Below are positions 1 to 8,438 of a DNA stretch of 64,000 nucleotides, in pieces. The notes under the pieces were generated by a model. That model had not been told where the DNA came from. It was given only the letters and a program-made list of their open reading frames with translations, and searched no databases. Made by a program: the position numbers and the translations under genes. The DNA is taken from assembly GCF_904848585.1 (NCBI RefSeq), contig NZ_CAJHCR010000006.1:186001-250000 (forward strand), written 5' to 3'. How positions within the stretch are numbered: position 1 is the stretch's first letter; each line of letters opens with the position of its first letter. Origin of the DNA: Paraburkholderia kirstenboschensis. Lineage in GTDB: Bacteria; Pseudomonadota; Gammaproteobacteria; Burkholderiales; Burkholderiaceae.

Positions 1-600
1 CTCGCTTATGTCGCTTTCCAGGTGCACGATCCGATCGTGCTGTCGGCGTCGTTCATGATGATGGGCGCGGTGCTCGGCTTCTTCATCTGGAACTTTCCGG
101 CGGGGCTGATTTTTCTCGGCGACGGCGGCGCGTACTTCATCGGCTTCATGCTTGCCGAACTGTCGATCATGCTGGTCATGCGCAACCGCGACGTGTCCGC
201 GTGGTATCCGGTACTGCTGTTCATGTACCCGATCTTCGAGACGTGTTTCTCGATTTATCGAAAGAAGTTTGTTCGCGGCATGTCGCCCGGCATTCCGGAT
301 GGCGTGCATCTGCACATGCTGGTCTATAAGCGGCTAATGCGTTGGGCGGTCGGCGCGCGTACCGCACGCGAACTGACGCGGCGAAATTCGCTGACGTCGC
401 CCTATCTGTGGCTGCTATGTCTGATCGCGGTCGTGCCGGCCACGTTGTTCTGGCGGCATACGCTGCATCTGTTCTGCTTTGTGGTGGTGTTCGCGGCGAC
501 CTATGTGTGGCTGTATGTGAGCATTGTGCGATTCAAGTCGCCGCGGTGGATGGTGGTGAGGAAGGGAAGCGGTGAGCGAGGTCCACGCCCTCCGCTATAA
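1..600 (+). CDS. Polyprenyl-phosphate sugar-phosphate transferase, MraY/WecA family (5' truncated)
   Basis: The reading frame is open from the first base and ends with TAA at 598-600, so the gene begins upstream of the window and only the last 199 residues are seen. The fragment is very hydrophobic, with several membrane helices. It carries the family signature FLGDGG at about residues 38-43 and a His-rich cytoplasmic loop (DGVHLH, about 100-105). Enzymes of this family move a sugar phosphate from a UDP-sugar to undecaprenyl phosphate and so prime glycan assembly at the inner membrane. It sits at the left edge of a polysaccharide locus that holds a second family member (5611-6630). The family is clear; the sugar and the exact role are not. 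Confidence 0.8.
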   Translation, partial: LAYVAFQVHDPIVLSASFMMMGAVLGFFIWNFPAGLIFLGDGGAYFIGFMLAELSIMLVMRNRDVSAWYPVLLFMYPIFETCFSIYRKKFVRGMSPGIPDGVHLHMLVYKRLMRWAVGARTARELTRRNSLTSPYLWLLCLIAVVPATLFWRHTLHLFCFVVVFAATYVWLYVSIVRFKSPRWMVVRKGSGERGPRPPL

Positions 601-1368
601 GCGGTGTTATCCGGCCCAAACGCGGCCGCGCGCGCGCCCCTAGATGCGCCGGTATTCAACGAGAACCCGGGGGCGCGCGTCTGCATACCGCAGAATGGCG
701 TCCGCGATCGTGCGAAGGCGCAGGCGCCCTATCCCCGTACGCGCAAACTGCTGCTGGCGCACCCGCAGATGCCGGTAAAGTCAGCTACGCTCAAGCAACA
801 CCACAGGAAGTGCGGGGGGCCACCATGACCGCTTCATGCGAAATGACACCGAGTCCTTCAACGATCTACAGCCGCGGAGGTAGCAGGTTGCGCAGGAACC
901 GCACTTTTGCCGCATTCTGCTTGCTGGCGAGGCGCGCGGCAACCGCTGCCCGTCAACCGCCGTCAAGATCAACGTGTCGTCGGTCTCACCGTGTGTGACT
1001 ACCCCGGCCCAATGCATTGTTTCCACCAGGAAGACTCCGAAGAGCGCAATCGCCACATAATTAATTTCAGCATTCGGAAGGCGTCCCGGCGCGTGAATCA
1101 CAACGAGGCCATCCAATACCAGCCGGTCATCACAGCACAAGCGGGTGAGGTGCCAGCGCGGCTCGGCTGACACCTTCCTTTCTCCCTCTTTCCCTCGCTC
1201 GTGGGCAGAGACTGCCCCTTCGTCGCGAGCTTCATGGTCGAGCTTCGGTTGCGCAGTGGAAGGCGGGACTGGTTGCCAGAAGACCTAAGCCGTCGAAACT
1301 GGTGGCTAACCCACAGTTGCGCCACTACCTGCAAGACCGTCTGAAGGGGCAAGGTTCGCGACGCTGCA
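601..1368. other. Non-coding or decayed stretch left of the IS3 remnant
   Basis: I see no gene I can support here. Short open frames exist on both strands, such as a leftward one of 130 codons ending at 781, but none shows a family motif or a convincing start. The stretch lies between an intact transferase gene and the broken end of an IS3-type transposase, so it is probably debris from insertions and deletions. Confidence 0.5.
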
Positions 1369-1787
1369 TCAGTTCCGTGACAGATGGTTGGACATCGCCC
1401 AGCCCACGATGCGCCGGCTCAACACGCCGAGCACTACGGCCAAATACAGAAACTCCTCATCAGTCAGGATGTAGGTTGCATCTGCAACCCACAGCACGTT
1501 CATCGTGTCAGGGCTGAAGTGCCGGCGTACCAGGTGGGGGGCGCGCCGTGCCCCCGCACGTTGCCGCGTGGTACGTCGCCAGCACCGCCGGCTGGCCCTA
1601 CACAATCCCGCCCAATACACATGAGCCACACCACCCGCTTGCGTCCCACTTGCATGCCTTCGCGCGCGGGCTGCGCGTGGATACGGGTGCCCAATACGTC
1701 CCCCGCGAGCTCGCATGCAGCGTACGGACGCGTGGCTAGCAGCAGCGCCATCCTGGCAACAGGCCAGCGGGCCCGGTTCGCTGTCAT
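1369..1787 (-). pseudogene. IS3-family transposase OrfB, frameshifted and truncated
   Basis: The frame opens at 1787 (MTANRARWPVARMA), overlapping the OrfA stop. It carries the GTRIHAQ...EGM.VGRKRV segment typical of the OrfB N-terminal region. The rest of the homology jumps to another frame, where the start of the rve/DDE core is recognisable (LWVADATYI, then FLYLAVVLGVLSRRIVGWAM). That contains only the first catalytic Asp. The later HSDRGSQY-type block and the glutamate are missing, so the protein cannot be active. At least one frameshift plus a 3' deletion explains this. Confidence 0.8.
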
Positions 1788-2098
1788 GATTGCGTACCCT
1801 TCGGCGGCACGGCTCCCGTCTCTCTTGCGAACCAGGCCGCAGCGTGCGAAAGAATGTCGCGCTCCATTTTCAACTGGCGATTCTCACGGCGCAGACGCGT
1901 TAGTACCTGCCGTTCGGCCGTGGTCACCCCGTCATGCCGTACGCCAACATCACGCTCGGCCTGCGCGCACCAGTTGACGATGGTCTGCGCCGTCGGCTCG
2001 AACTCGCGCGCAAGTTCCTGTGGTGTACGCCCGGCGTTGACCAGTTCCACCATATGCGCCCCGAACTTCGCAGGGTAAGGTGTACGAGTCTTGCCCAT
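1784..2098 (-). CDS. IS3-family transposase OrfA
   Basis: This 104-residue protein begins MGKTRTPYPAKF and has the usual OrfA helix-turn-helix (about residues 10-45, with the TAQTIVNW recognition helix). A leucine-zipper-like RLRRENRQLKMERDIL helix follows, and the protein ends with the ARETG..PPKG tail common in this group. A strong ribosome site (GAGGAGGT) precedes the ATG at 2098. In intact elements OrfA binds the termini and is joined to OrfB by frameshifting. This copy looks intact, but its OrfB partner is broken, so it is probably not mobile by itself. Confidence 0.85.
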   Translation of the reverse strand: MGKTRTPYPAKFGAHMVELVNAGRTPQELAREFEPTAQTIVNWCAQAERDVGVRHDGVTTAERQVLTRLRRENRQLKMERDILSHAAAWFARETGAVPPKGTQS

Positions 2099-2146
2099 TT
2101 CGGCACCTCCTCTTCGGAAAGAATAGGTGTCCGTTTTCGCGGGTCA

Positions 2147-2742
2147 ACCTCAGGTACACGTTATACTTTGCGCTGATGGCAATCTTCTCTGCGCCATCCT
2201 GCGGCCGCTCGATGCTTGCTACCAAGAACCTTCGCACACGGCCAGGTCGCGAACTGCTCACGCTTGCGACGAGCCTTTCCCAACTTGGAGCTCTGCACAT
2301 TTTGCCGATGACAGAGACAAGACGGCCTAGCGTTCATGTCGCCCTTGATTGCGACAATATTGGGCGGCCCTTGGCTGGGTGAACCGGTGGTCGTCTCGGC
2401 TAGTGCGCAACCTTGGTAAGAGCGTTAGGCGCGACGCTCATCTCACGGCCGACTAGCCACCTACCATTAGAAGGATGGTACTTGTACTGGCATCCGCCGT
2501 CTAATTGAGTTGTACCAGATACTCACAGTTAATTGAGTCAGACCGAGGACATCGTGACAATGTTTCTTTGCACTTGCCTCAATACCGTGGCGTCTCGACT
2601 GCTGGGGGAGTTGTCGTATCGCATGGTCAAAAAGCCGTTTATTGGAATGGGACGCGTATTTCTCGGTTCCACCCGGCTTCCGGATACCAGCGCCGGCGTC
2701 GCGAACTCCGAAGCGACTTGACCACCGATTAAAGCCGCCCGA
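2147..2742 (+). pseudogene. Decayed duplicate of the adjacent EamA/DMT permease
   Basis: Read rightward, this stretch parallels the intact permease gene just downstream. The 2150-2400 part matches about 2905-3160 (for example AIFSAPSCGRSMLATKNL against LIFFAPSRGRSILATKNL, then LHILPMTET against LRILPMAET). The 2525-2570 part matches about 3285-3315 (SQTEDIVTM against SHTEDSVTM). The copy has stops, indels and frame changes, and it lacks its 5' part, which is cut at the IS3 terminus at 2146. It is an old tandem duplicate or a relic of a related gene. Confidence 0.8.
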
Positions 2743-2744
2743 CC

Positions 2745-3812
2745 GTGCCTACGACCATTTCATCAAAGACGGCTTTGCCCGCCCCGCACCCACTGCGTGG
2801 CATCGGCATGCTGCTGATCTCGCAGTTGTTGCTCGTCTCGATGGACGCCACCGCCAAGAAGCTATCGCTGACCCTTGCGGTGCCGCTGCTGGTATGGGCG
2901 CGCTACGCGGTACATCTGGTGCTCATGTTGATTTTCTTCGCGCCGTCGCGCGGTCGTTCGATACTAGCCACAAAGAATCTCTCCGCCCAATTGTGCCGCG
3001 GCTTGCTGCTATTGGGCACCAGCATTTCCGGACTGGTCGCCCTGCGCATTTTGCCGATGGCGGAGACCGCCGGCCTCGCGTTCATGTCACCGCTGATTGC
3101 CACGATATTGGCGGGGCCGCTGCTGGGTGAGAAGGTGGGGCGTCTCGGCTGGAGCGCCATTCTCGCGGGGGCGGCCGGCGCCGTGCTGATTTCACGGCCG
3201 AGCAGCCACTTGCCGCTCGAAGGTGTGCTGCTTGTGCTTGCGTCCGCAGTCTCTTTCAGCATTTATCAGATCCTGACGCGCAAGCTCAGTCACACCGAGG
3301 ACAGCGTGACCATGCTGTTCTACACCGCGCTGGTGGGAACCGTTTGCCTCAGCGTCGTGTTGCCGTGGATCCCGTCAGGCGCAGCACCGACGTTACCGCA
3401 GACCATCGGCGTCCTGTCGCTCGGCGTATATGCGGGGATCGGCCACTTCTGCGTGATCCACGCGTTTCGCCACGCGCCGGTATCCAAGCTGACACCGTTC
3501 ATGTACGTGCAACTGGTGTGGGCCGCGCTGCTCGGATGGTTAGTCTTCGGGCATTTCCCGGACGGCCTGAGCATCGTCGGCATGCTGATTATCGTGGGCG
3601 GCGGGCTGCTGCTCTCGTTTGCTCGCAGCAGACGGAGCGCGGCGAATGCCGAGCCGGTCAGCAAGTCGGGGGCGCGCGCTTTCTCAAACAAATTGACGAA
3701 CGCCGCGACACGTGAAAACTTCAAGACGCACGCGGCACCGCCGTCACGCTGCTCAGCGAAGCCGCAACGGCCGGCTGATATTCAGGCACCCAGCGACGCA
3801 GATCGCGCCTGA
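2745..3812 (+). CDS. EamA/DMT-superfamily permease
   Basis: This is a 355-residue inner-membrane protein with about ten hydrophobic helices arranged as two EamA repeats (about 18-150 and 165-300). The repeat ends typical of the family are visible (ETAGLAFMSPLIATILAG and PVSKLTPFMYVQLVWAALLG). DMT permeases export or exchange small metabolites; the substrate cannot be told. The frame opens with GTG at 2745, and an ATG near 2808 would remove 21 residues. The last 55 residues form a polar tail, and the final 92 bp overlap the 3' end of the convergent wbiI gene. The tail may therefore be an accidental extension through a lost stop. Confidence 0.8.
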   Translation: MPTTISSKTALPAPHPLRGIGMLLISQLLLVSMDATAKKLSLTLAVPLLVWARYAVHLVLMLIFFAPSRGRSILATKNLSAQLCRGLLLLGTSISGLVALRILPMAETAGLAFMSPLIATILAGPLLGEKVGRLGWSAILAGAAGAVLISRPSSHLPLEGVLLVLASAVSFSIYQILTRKLSHTEDSVTMLFYTALVGTVCLSVVLPWIPSGAAPTLPQTIGVLSLGVYAGIGHFCVIHAFRHAPVSKLTPFMYVQLVWAALLGWLVFGHFPDGLSIVGMLIIVGGGLLLSFARSRRSAANAEPVSKSGARAFSNKLTNAATRENFKTHAAPPSRCSAKPQRPADIQAPSDADRA

Positions 3813-5604
3813 CTTCCTGGTCGCTCGGCACACGATGTTGCATCAGCCACGGCAGCAGTTCGTCGAGCAGATTGTCCGGGGTTGCGCGCGCCTGGGCGAT
3901 GCGCAGCTTCGGATGCGGAGTGCGAGTCGTCGCCTCGTCGTCGGCGAGCAGTTCTTCGTAGAGCTTCTCGCCGGGCCGCAAACCTGTGAACGCGATGCGG
4001 ATATGGTCTTCGCTGAAACCGTAAAGACGGATGAGATCGCGCGCGAGATCGACGATTTTCACTGGCTCGCCCATATCGAGGATGAAAATCTCGCCGCCCT
4101 GTCCCATGCTCGACGCCTGCAACACCAGTTGCGACGCTTCCGGAATGGTCATGAAGAAGCGTGTGATCTCCGGATGAGTGACCGTGACCGGGCCGCCCTT
4201 CGCGATCTGCTGCTGGAACTTCGGAATCACGCTGCCGGCGCTGCCCAGCACATTGCCGAACCGGACGGTCTCGAACTGCGTGCGTGTGCTCGTTTGCTGT
4301 AACGCCTGGCAGGCCATTTCGGCGAGACGTTTGCTTGCGCCCATCACATTGGTCGGGTTAACTGCCTTATCCGTCGAGATCAACACGAAGTGCTTGACGT
4401 CGTGCCGGATCGCCGCCCGCGCCACCCGATAGGTGCCGAGCACATTGTTGCGCACCGCCTGCCACGCGTTGAGTTCTTCCATCAACGGCACGTGCTTGTA
4501 CGCGGCAGCATGGAACAGGATATGGGGGGTGAAGCGGGACAACACCTGATCAAGCAGCAGCGAGTCCTTCGCGTCACCGATCACCGGAATCACCGAAAGC
4601 CCCGGGAAGCGCTCGTGCAGCTCTTCGGTCAGGCGATACATTGCGTACTCGGACAGATCGAACGCAACCAACTGCGCGGGCTCGAAGCGCAATATCTGAC
4701 GGCACAGTTCGGAGCCGATCGAGCCGCCTGCGCCCGTCACCATGACGACACGACCGCGCAAAAGCGCTTCGACGTCCGGCATGTCGATCTTGATCGGCTG
4801 GCGCCCGAGCAAGTCTTCGAGGTCGATCTGCCGCACGCGTGACAGGAACGCCTGGCCCTGCGTCAACGCGGTCAATTCCGGCAACACCAGGGCCCGCACG
4901 CCGGCGCGCACGCACAAGGTGGCGACTCGCCGCTGCGTGTCGACCGAGGCCGATGGAATCGCGATGATCGCGTCTTCGACCTTCAATTCCGCAGCCCAAC
5001 GCGGCAAATCGGAAATCGGACCGAATACCTTGTAGCCGTAGATTTCACGGCCTTGCTTGGCAAGGTCGTCGTCTAGCAAACCGACCAGCCGCCATTCGCC
5101 CGAACGCGACAACTCGCGTGCAAGGCTCGCGCCGGCGCCGCCCGCGCCGAGCACGATGACCGGCTTGCCCTGCCCGATCAGTCCGCCATAAAGATAGAAC
5201 TCCTTCGACGCACGATACAAAGCGCGCGAGCCGCCCATCAAGAGGAACAGGAACAACGGCGAAACCAGCAGAACCGAGCGCGGGACGATCGGATACGGCT
5301 GGACCATGACCGCAACCATCATCATCGCGAAAGCCCCGGCCATCACGGCCTTGGCGATCCGCATCAGGTCAGGCAAGCTAGCAAATACCCACATGCCGCG
5401 GTATAGGCCAAATATGCGAAACATAATGCCGTAGACCGGCAGCGTCCACACCAGCGCTCTGACAGCACCGCTCCAGAACAGAGGCGGTACAGCCCCATTG
5501 AAGCGGATCAAATACGCAGCAAGCCAAGTCCCGGCAACCGCAAGCAGGTCAAACAGAAAGGCCCCAAAAGATCGCCATGATGCTTTGTGCTGAGCCATCG
5601 GCAT
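3721..5604 (-). CDS. wbiI: Membrane-bound UDP-GlcNAc 4,6-dehydratase, WbpM/CapD/WbiI family
   Basis: The protein is about 627 residues, the usual size for long WbpM-type enzymes. It has four N-terminal membrane helices (about 12-130), a first nucleotide-binding fold (VIVLGAGGAG near 150) and a catalytic SDR domain with GAGGSIGSE at about 290-298. The usual SDR Tyr is replaced by Met in NVMGASK (about 419-426), as is known for the WbpM group. These enzymes make the UDP-4-keto-6-deoxy-HexNAc that leads to QuiNAc or FucNAc. It is the last gene of the leftward GT2-wbiG-wbiH-wbiI operon. GTG at 5607, ATG at 5604 or ATG at 5598 could be the start, after AGGTGAGGTG. Confidence 0.9.
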   Translation of the reverse strand: MPMAQHKASWRSFGAFLFDLLAVAGTWLAAYLIRFNGAVPPLFWSGAVRALVWTLPVYGIMFRIFGLYRGMWVFASLPDLMRIAKAVMAGAFAMMMVAVMVQPYPIVPRSVLLVSPLFLFLLMGGSRALYRASKEFYLYGGLIGQGKPVIVLGAGGAGASLARELSRSGEWRLVGLLDDDLAKQGREIYGYKVFGPISDLPRWAAELKVEDAIIAIPSASVDTQRRVATLCVRAGVRALVLPELTALTQGQAFLSRVRQIDLEDLLGRQPIKIDMPDVEALLRGRVVMVTGAGGSIGSELCRQILRFEPAQLVAFDLSEYAMYRLTEELHERFPGLSVIPVIGDAKDSLLLDQVLSRFTPHILFHAAAYKHVPLMEELNAWQAVRNNVLGTYRVARAAIRHDVKHFVLISTDKAVNPTNVMGASKRLAEMACQALQQTSTRTQFETVRFGNVLGSAGSVIPKFQQQIAKGGPVTVTHPEITRFFMTIPEASQLVLQASSMGQGGEIFILDMGEPVKIVDLARDLIRLYGFSEDHIRIAFTGLRPGEKLYEELLADDEATTRTPHPKLRIAQARATPDNLLDELLPWLMQHRVPSDQEVRRDLRRWVPEYQPAVAASLSSVTAVPRAS

Positions 5605-5610
5605 CACACC

Positions 5611-6630
5611 TCACCTGAAAGTTGCCGAATTGAAGCGACGCCATCTGAAATCGATGCAACACCCGATCAATGCCAGCACGAGCCCCCATGCGCCGACGCA
5701 ACACCATTGGAACGTTGAGGGCCAGCCAAGAGCCACTACGGCAAGGATTATGCCACCTACCATAACGATGTACCAGATGGAGGCGGTTTTCGCGTGCCCC
5801 AGCCCGTACTGGACCATACGCTGATAGTAGTGCTCACGGTGCGCCTGCCAGACCTTCTCGCCACGCAGCAGGCGTCGCATCAGCGTGACGGATGCGTCGC
5901 AGATGAAGGGCGCAAAGATCAGGGCGGGAAACCAGATTGGCCACACGCCACCGCGCCATCCCCAATATCCGAACGCGCCGGCAAGGAATCCAAGCGAAAT
6001 CGAACCTGCGTCGCCGAGAAAGATTCTGGCGGGGTGAAAATTGAAGATCAGGAAGCCCGCGGCGGCTCCGGCCACGGCGGCTGACGCCACGGCCAGTTCT
6101 GGCGACGGATGCTCGCTAAGCAGCGCGCCGATGCCGTAGCCCGCGAAGCCGAACAGCGTCATGCCGCCCGCGAGACCGTCGGCGCCATCCATGAAGTTGT
6201 ACAGATTAATCAGCCAGACCAGCAGAAACGCGACTATCGCGAGACCCCATACCGGCACCGCGGCAGGATAGACGCTCACTACAGCGATCACGACGACGAG
6301 GTGCGCGGCAAACCGCACTCGAGCCGGCAGACCCCGACGGTCGTCGATTTGCGAGACCGCCGCGACGAACACCATCAGAATTCCGATCAGCCACAGCGAC
6401 GGCGCGAACAGCCAGATGCCCAGCGCCGCCACCGGTACGATGCCCCAGCCGCCGACGCGCGGCGTCGGCCGGGTATGCAGGGAACGGTCGTTCGGGACGT
6501 CGGTGGCGAGCCACCATGCGACCCCGGATACCAGCAGGAGCCCGAGGATCGCCGCGCACGCGAGCGTCGCACCGACGCCGATCAGCGCCCCGGACGACCA
6601 GGATGAAAGCGAATGAAGTTGTATTGACAT
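5611..6630 (-). CDS. wbiH: Undecaprenyl-phosphate HexNAc-1-phosphate transferase, WecA/WbpL/WbiH family
   Basis: This polytopic protein of 339 residues has about 10-11 membrane helices. Family motifs are complete: NLYNFMDGADGLAG (about 141-154, the Asp-rich metal and substrate site), FLGDAGS (202-208) and HREHYYQRM (263-271). The enzyme primes O-antigen repeat synthesis by moving a HexNAc-1-phosphate from the UDP-sugar to undecaprenyl phosphate. Its neighbours wbiG and wbiI would supply the 6-deoxy-HexNAc donor. Only 3-6 bp separate it from wbiI, so the two are probably translated together. The family is certain; the HexNAc is inferred from context. Confidence 0.9.
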   Translation of the reverse strand: MSIQLHSLSSWSSGALIGVGATLACAAILGLLLVSGVAWWLATDVPNDRSLHTRPTPRVGGWGIVPVAALGIWLFAPSLWLIGILMVFVAAVSQIDDRRGLPARVRFAAHLVVVIAVVSVYPAAVPVWGLAIVAFLLVWLINLYNFMDGADGLAGGMTLFGFAGYGIGALLSEHPSPELAVASAAVAGAAAGFLIFNFHPARIFLGDAGSISLGFLAGAFGYWGWRGGVWPIWFPALIFAPFICDASVTLMRRLLRGEKVWQAHREHYYQRMVQYGLGHAKTASIWYIVMVGGIILAVVALGWPSTFQWCCVGAWGLVLALIGCCIDFRWRRFNSATFR

Positions 6631-6639
6631 CCTTCTGCC

Positions 6640-7596
6640 TCAATGCGTGGAACGATACCACTCGGCCGTCGCGGCCAAGCCTTCGTCGGTCGACCAGGCC
6701 GGCTGCCAGCCCAGCACGCTCTCGATGCGCGACGTGTCGAGCCGAAGATCGCTAACGAGCCGGTCGATTGCGGCAGTACGGTCCGTCAGTCGGCCCGCAA
6801 GACGCAGCCAGCTGACGGGCACAGGCACCAGACGGCTCGGCTTGCCCAGATGCCGGCCGATCGCGCGCACTAGCCCGGCGACCATGGGTGCGTCGCGATC
6901 GGCGACATGGAAACAATGGCCCGCCGCGCGTGGATCGGTCGCGCATTGCGCGAGCGCCTGCGCGAGATTGCCGACGTACACGACGCTGCGCCGCGCCTCG
7001 ATCGAGCCGAGGGGCAACGGCACGCCGCGCGCGACGGCCGTCATCAGACGGAGGAAATTCGCCCGCACCTGCGGCCCGTAAACGAGCGGCGGACGGACGA
7101 TCACGACCTCAAAGCCGGTTTCCGAGCCGAACGCCGTCAACGCCTGCTCGGCCTCCAGCTTCGAATGGCCGTACGCGTCTTGCGGGGCAGCCGGATCGTC
7201 CTCGCGCAACGGCTGGCCACCGTCGACCTCCGCGATGGCCTTGATGCTGCTGACGAACACCATGCGCCGCACGCCATGGCGTTGAGCCGCTACGGCCACG
7301 CGCAGCGAGCCATTCACATTAGTCGCACGAAATTCGGCGAGCGGGTCAGCCGCCTCATCGCGCATAACGTGCACGCGAGCCGCCATGTGCACCGCGCAGT
7401 CGAACGAAAGCCCCGATGGCCAGTGGGCGTCGAGCCCCTCGAAGTCCTTGCCAGTGTGCACCCACTCTTGCACGCCGTCGACGCTGCTGCCGCGCTGCCT
7501 GACGAGCCCCGTGACTGCATGCCCACTTTGAAGCAAAGTCCGGCAAAGCACCCGACCGACGAAACCGCTTGCTCCTGTGACAAGAATTCTGCTCAC
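6640..7596 (-). CDS. wbiG: NAD-dependent sugar epimerase/reductase, WbiG-like extended SDR
   Basis: This 318-residue extended SDR has an N-terminal TGASGFVG nucleotide-binding motif (about 7-14) and the active-site YGHSK (about 142-146) behind a Ser-containing VSSIKA strand. In Burkholderia O-antigen loci the same order, wbiG-wbiH-wbiI, is known. WbiG-like proteins are thought to act on the UDP-4-keto-HexNAc made by WbiI. The ATG at 7596 overlaps the stop of the upstream glycosyltransferase by ATGA, which points to coupled translation. The stereochemistry of the product (FucNAc or QuiNAc) cannot be read from the sequence. Confidence 0.8.
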   Translation of the reverse strand: MSRILVTGASGFVGRVLCRTLLQSGHAVTGLVRQRGSSVDGVQEWVHTGKDFEGLDAHWPSGLSFDCAVHMAARVHVMRDEAADPLAEFRATNVNGSLRVAVAAQRHGVRRMVFVSSIKAIAEVDGGQPLREDDPAAPQDAYGHSKLEAEQALTAFGSETGFEVVIVRPPLVYGPQVRANFLRLMTAVARGVPLPLGSIEARRSVVYVGNLAQALAQCATDPRAAGHCFHVADRDAPMVAGLVRAIGRHLGKPSRLVPVPVSWLRLAGRLTDRTAAIDRLVSDLRLDTSRIESVLGWQPAWSTDEGLAATAEWYRSTH

Positions 7597-8438
7597 AACA
7601 ATTTCCAGCCGAAGCGGTTGAAGAACTTAAACGCCGACGCGGTGAACATCTTGAGATGCACCCAGCCCTTGCGCGACGCGCCTCCGCCGAAATGCAGCAC
7701 ACGCACAGCGGGTACATACGCGACGCGCCCGACGTCATGCGCGCGCAGGCTCAGGTCGTAGTCCTCGAAATACAGGAAGTAGCGAGGATCGAAGCCTGCC
7801 AGACGCCTCAGCCGGTCCGTGCGGAACAACATGAAGCAGCCGCTCACGATGGGCGGATCCCAGATCACGTCGTGCTCGTTAATCACATCGCGCATCTCGT
7901 AGCACGCGAGTCGCCGCTGGAAATGCCGCCGCATGCCACCCGGCAGAAAGCCTCGCACAAACAGATCGAGCAGCGTAGGGTAGCGGCGGCACAGATACTG
8001 GAGGCCGCCACGTTCATCGACTATGCGCGGCGTCAGCAAAGCGGCGTCCGGATGCTGTTCGAAAAAGGCAAGCGCCTCGACGAATACCGACGGGTCCAAG
8101 TCGACGTCGGGATTCAGAATGAGATGGTACTTGCTCGCAGCCCGCTCGATCGCCAGGTTGTGACCGCGCCCATACCCGACATTGCCGTGACCGCTGATGA
8201 CGCTATATGAGACGTCCGGCTGTTCGCCCACATCAAGCTTGGCCTGCGCCTCCGCCAATCCCCCATTGTCGACAAGACAGACGGTGAACGTCAATTCAGG
8301 CCGCTGGCGTTGCAGTTCGGCGCTGGCAACGGCCAAGCTCGCCAAGGTGCGCGCCAGCAATTTCGCATCAGGACGATAGATCACGATTGACACGGAGAAT
8401 CCAACAATGCCGTGCGGCGGGGGATTTGGAACAGTCAT
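7593..8438 (-). CDS. Glycosyltransferase family 2 (rhamnosyltransferase-like)
   Basis: The ATG at 8438 (MTVPNPPPHGIVGFSVSIVI) gives 281 residues. The open frame continues further upstream without homology, so the shorter start is preferred. The GT-A fold is recognisable: SIVIYRPD at the start, VDNGG, a NVGYGRGHN segment and an NPDVDLDP metal-site motif (about 108-115). FLYFEDYDLSLRAH near the C-terminus is typical of rhamnosyl- and galactofuranosyl-type GT2 enzymes. It should add a sugar to the lipid-linked repeat on the cytoplasmic face. It is the first gene of the leftward operon. Donor and acceptor are unknown; an L-rhamnose donor is plausible because rmlBACD lies in the same locus. Confidence 0.85.
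   Translation of the reverse strand: MTVPNPPPHGIVGFSVSIVIYRPDAKLLARTLASLAVASAELQRQRPELTFTVCLVDNGGLAEAQAKLDVGEQPDVSYSVISGHGNVGYGRGHNLAIERAASKYHLILNPDVDLDPSVFVEALAFFEQHPDAALLTPRIVDERGGLQYLCRRYPTLLDLFVRGFLPGGMRRHFQRRLACYEMRDVINEHDVIWDPPIVSGCFMLFRTDRLRRLAGFDPRYFLYFEDYDLSLRAHDVGRVAYVPAVRVLHFGGGASRKGWVHLKMFTASAFKFFNRFGWKLL

Larger units (their letters stand above)
1369..2146 (-). mobile_element. IS3-family insertion sequence remnant
   Basis: A leftward pair of transposase frames in IS3 arrangement is visible: an OrfA with a helix-turn-helix (1784-2098), then an OrfB start that overlaps it by ATGA. The right end appears to be at 2146, where the leftward strand begins TGACCCGCGAAAACGGACAC. Sequence related to a DMT permease starts immediately beyond. 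No matching left terminus was found, and OrfB breaks up before its second catalytic Asp, so the element is truncated and dead. The exact left limit is uncertain. Confidence 0.75.

Noticed and set aside
781..1173. Leftward frame of 130 codons in the region left of the IS3 remnant
   Set aside because: No family motif, no convincing ribosome site, and it lies in an area of decayed mobile DNA.
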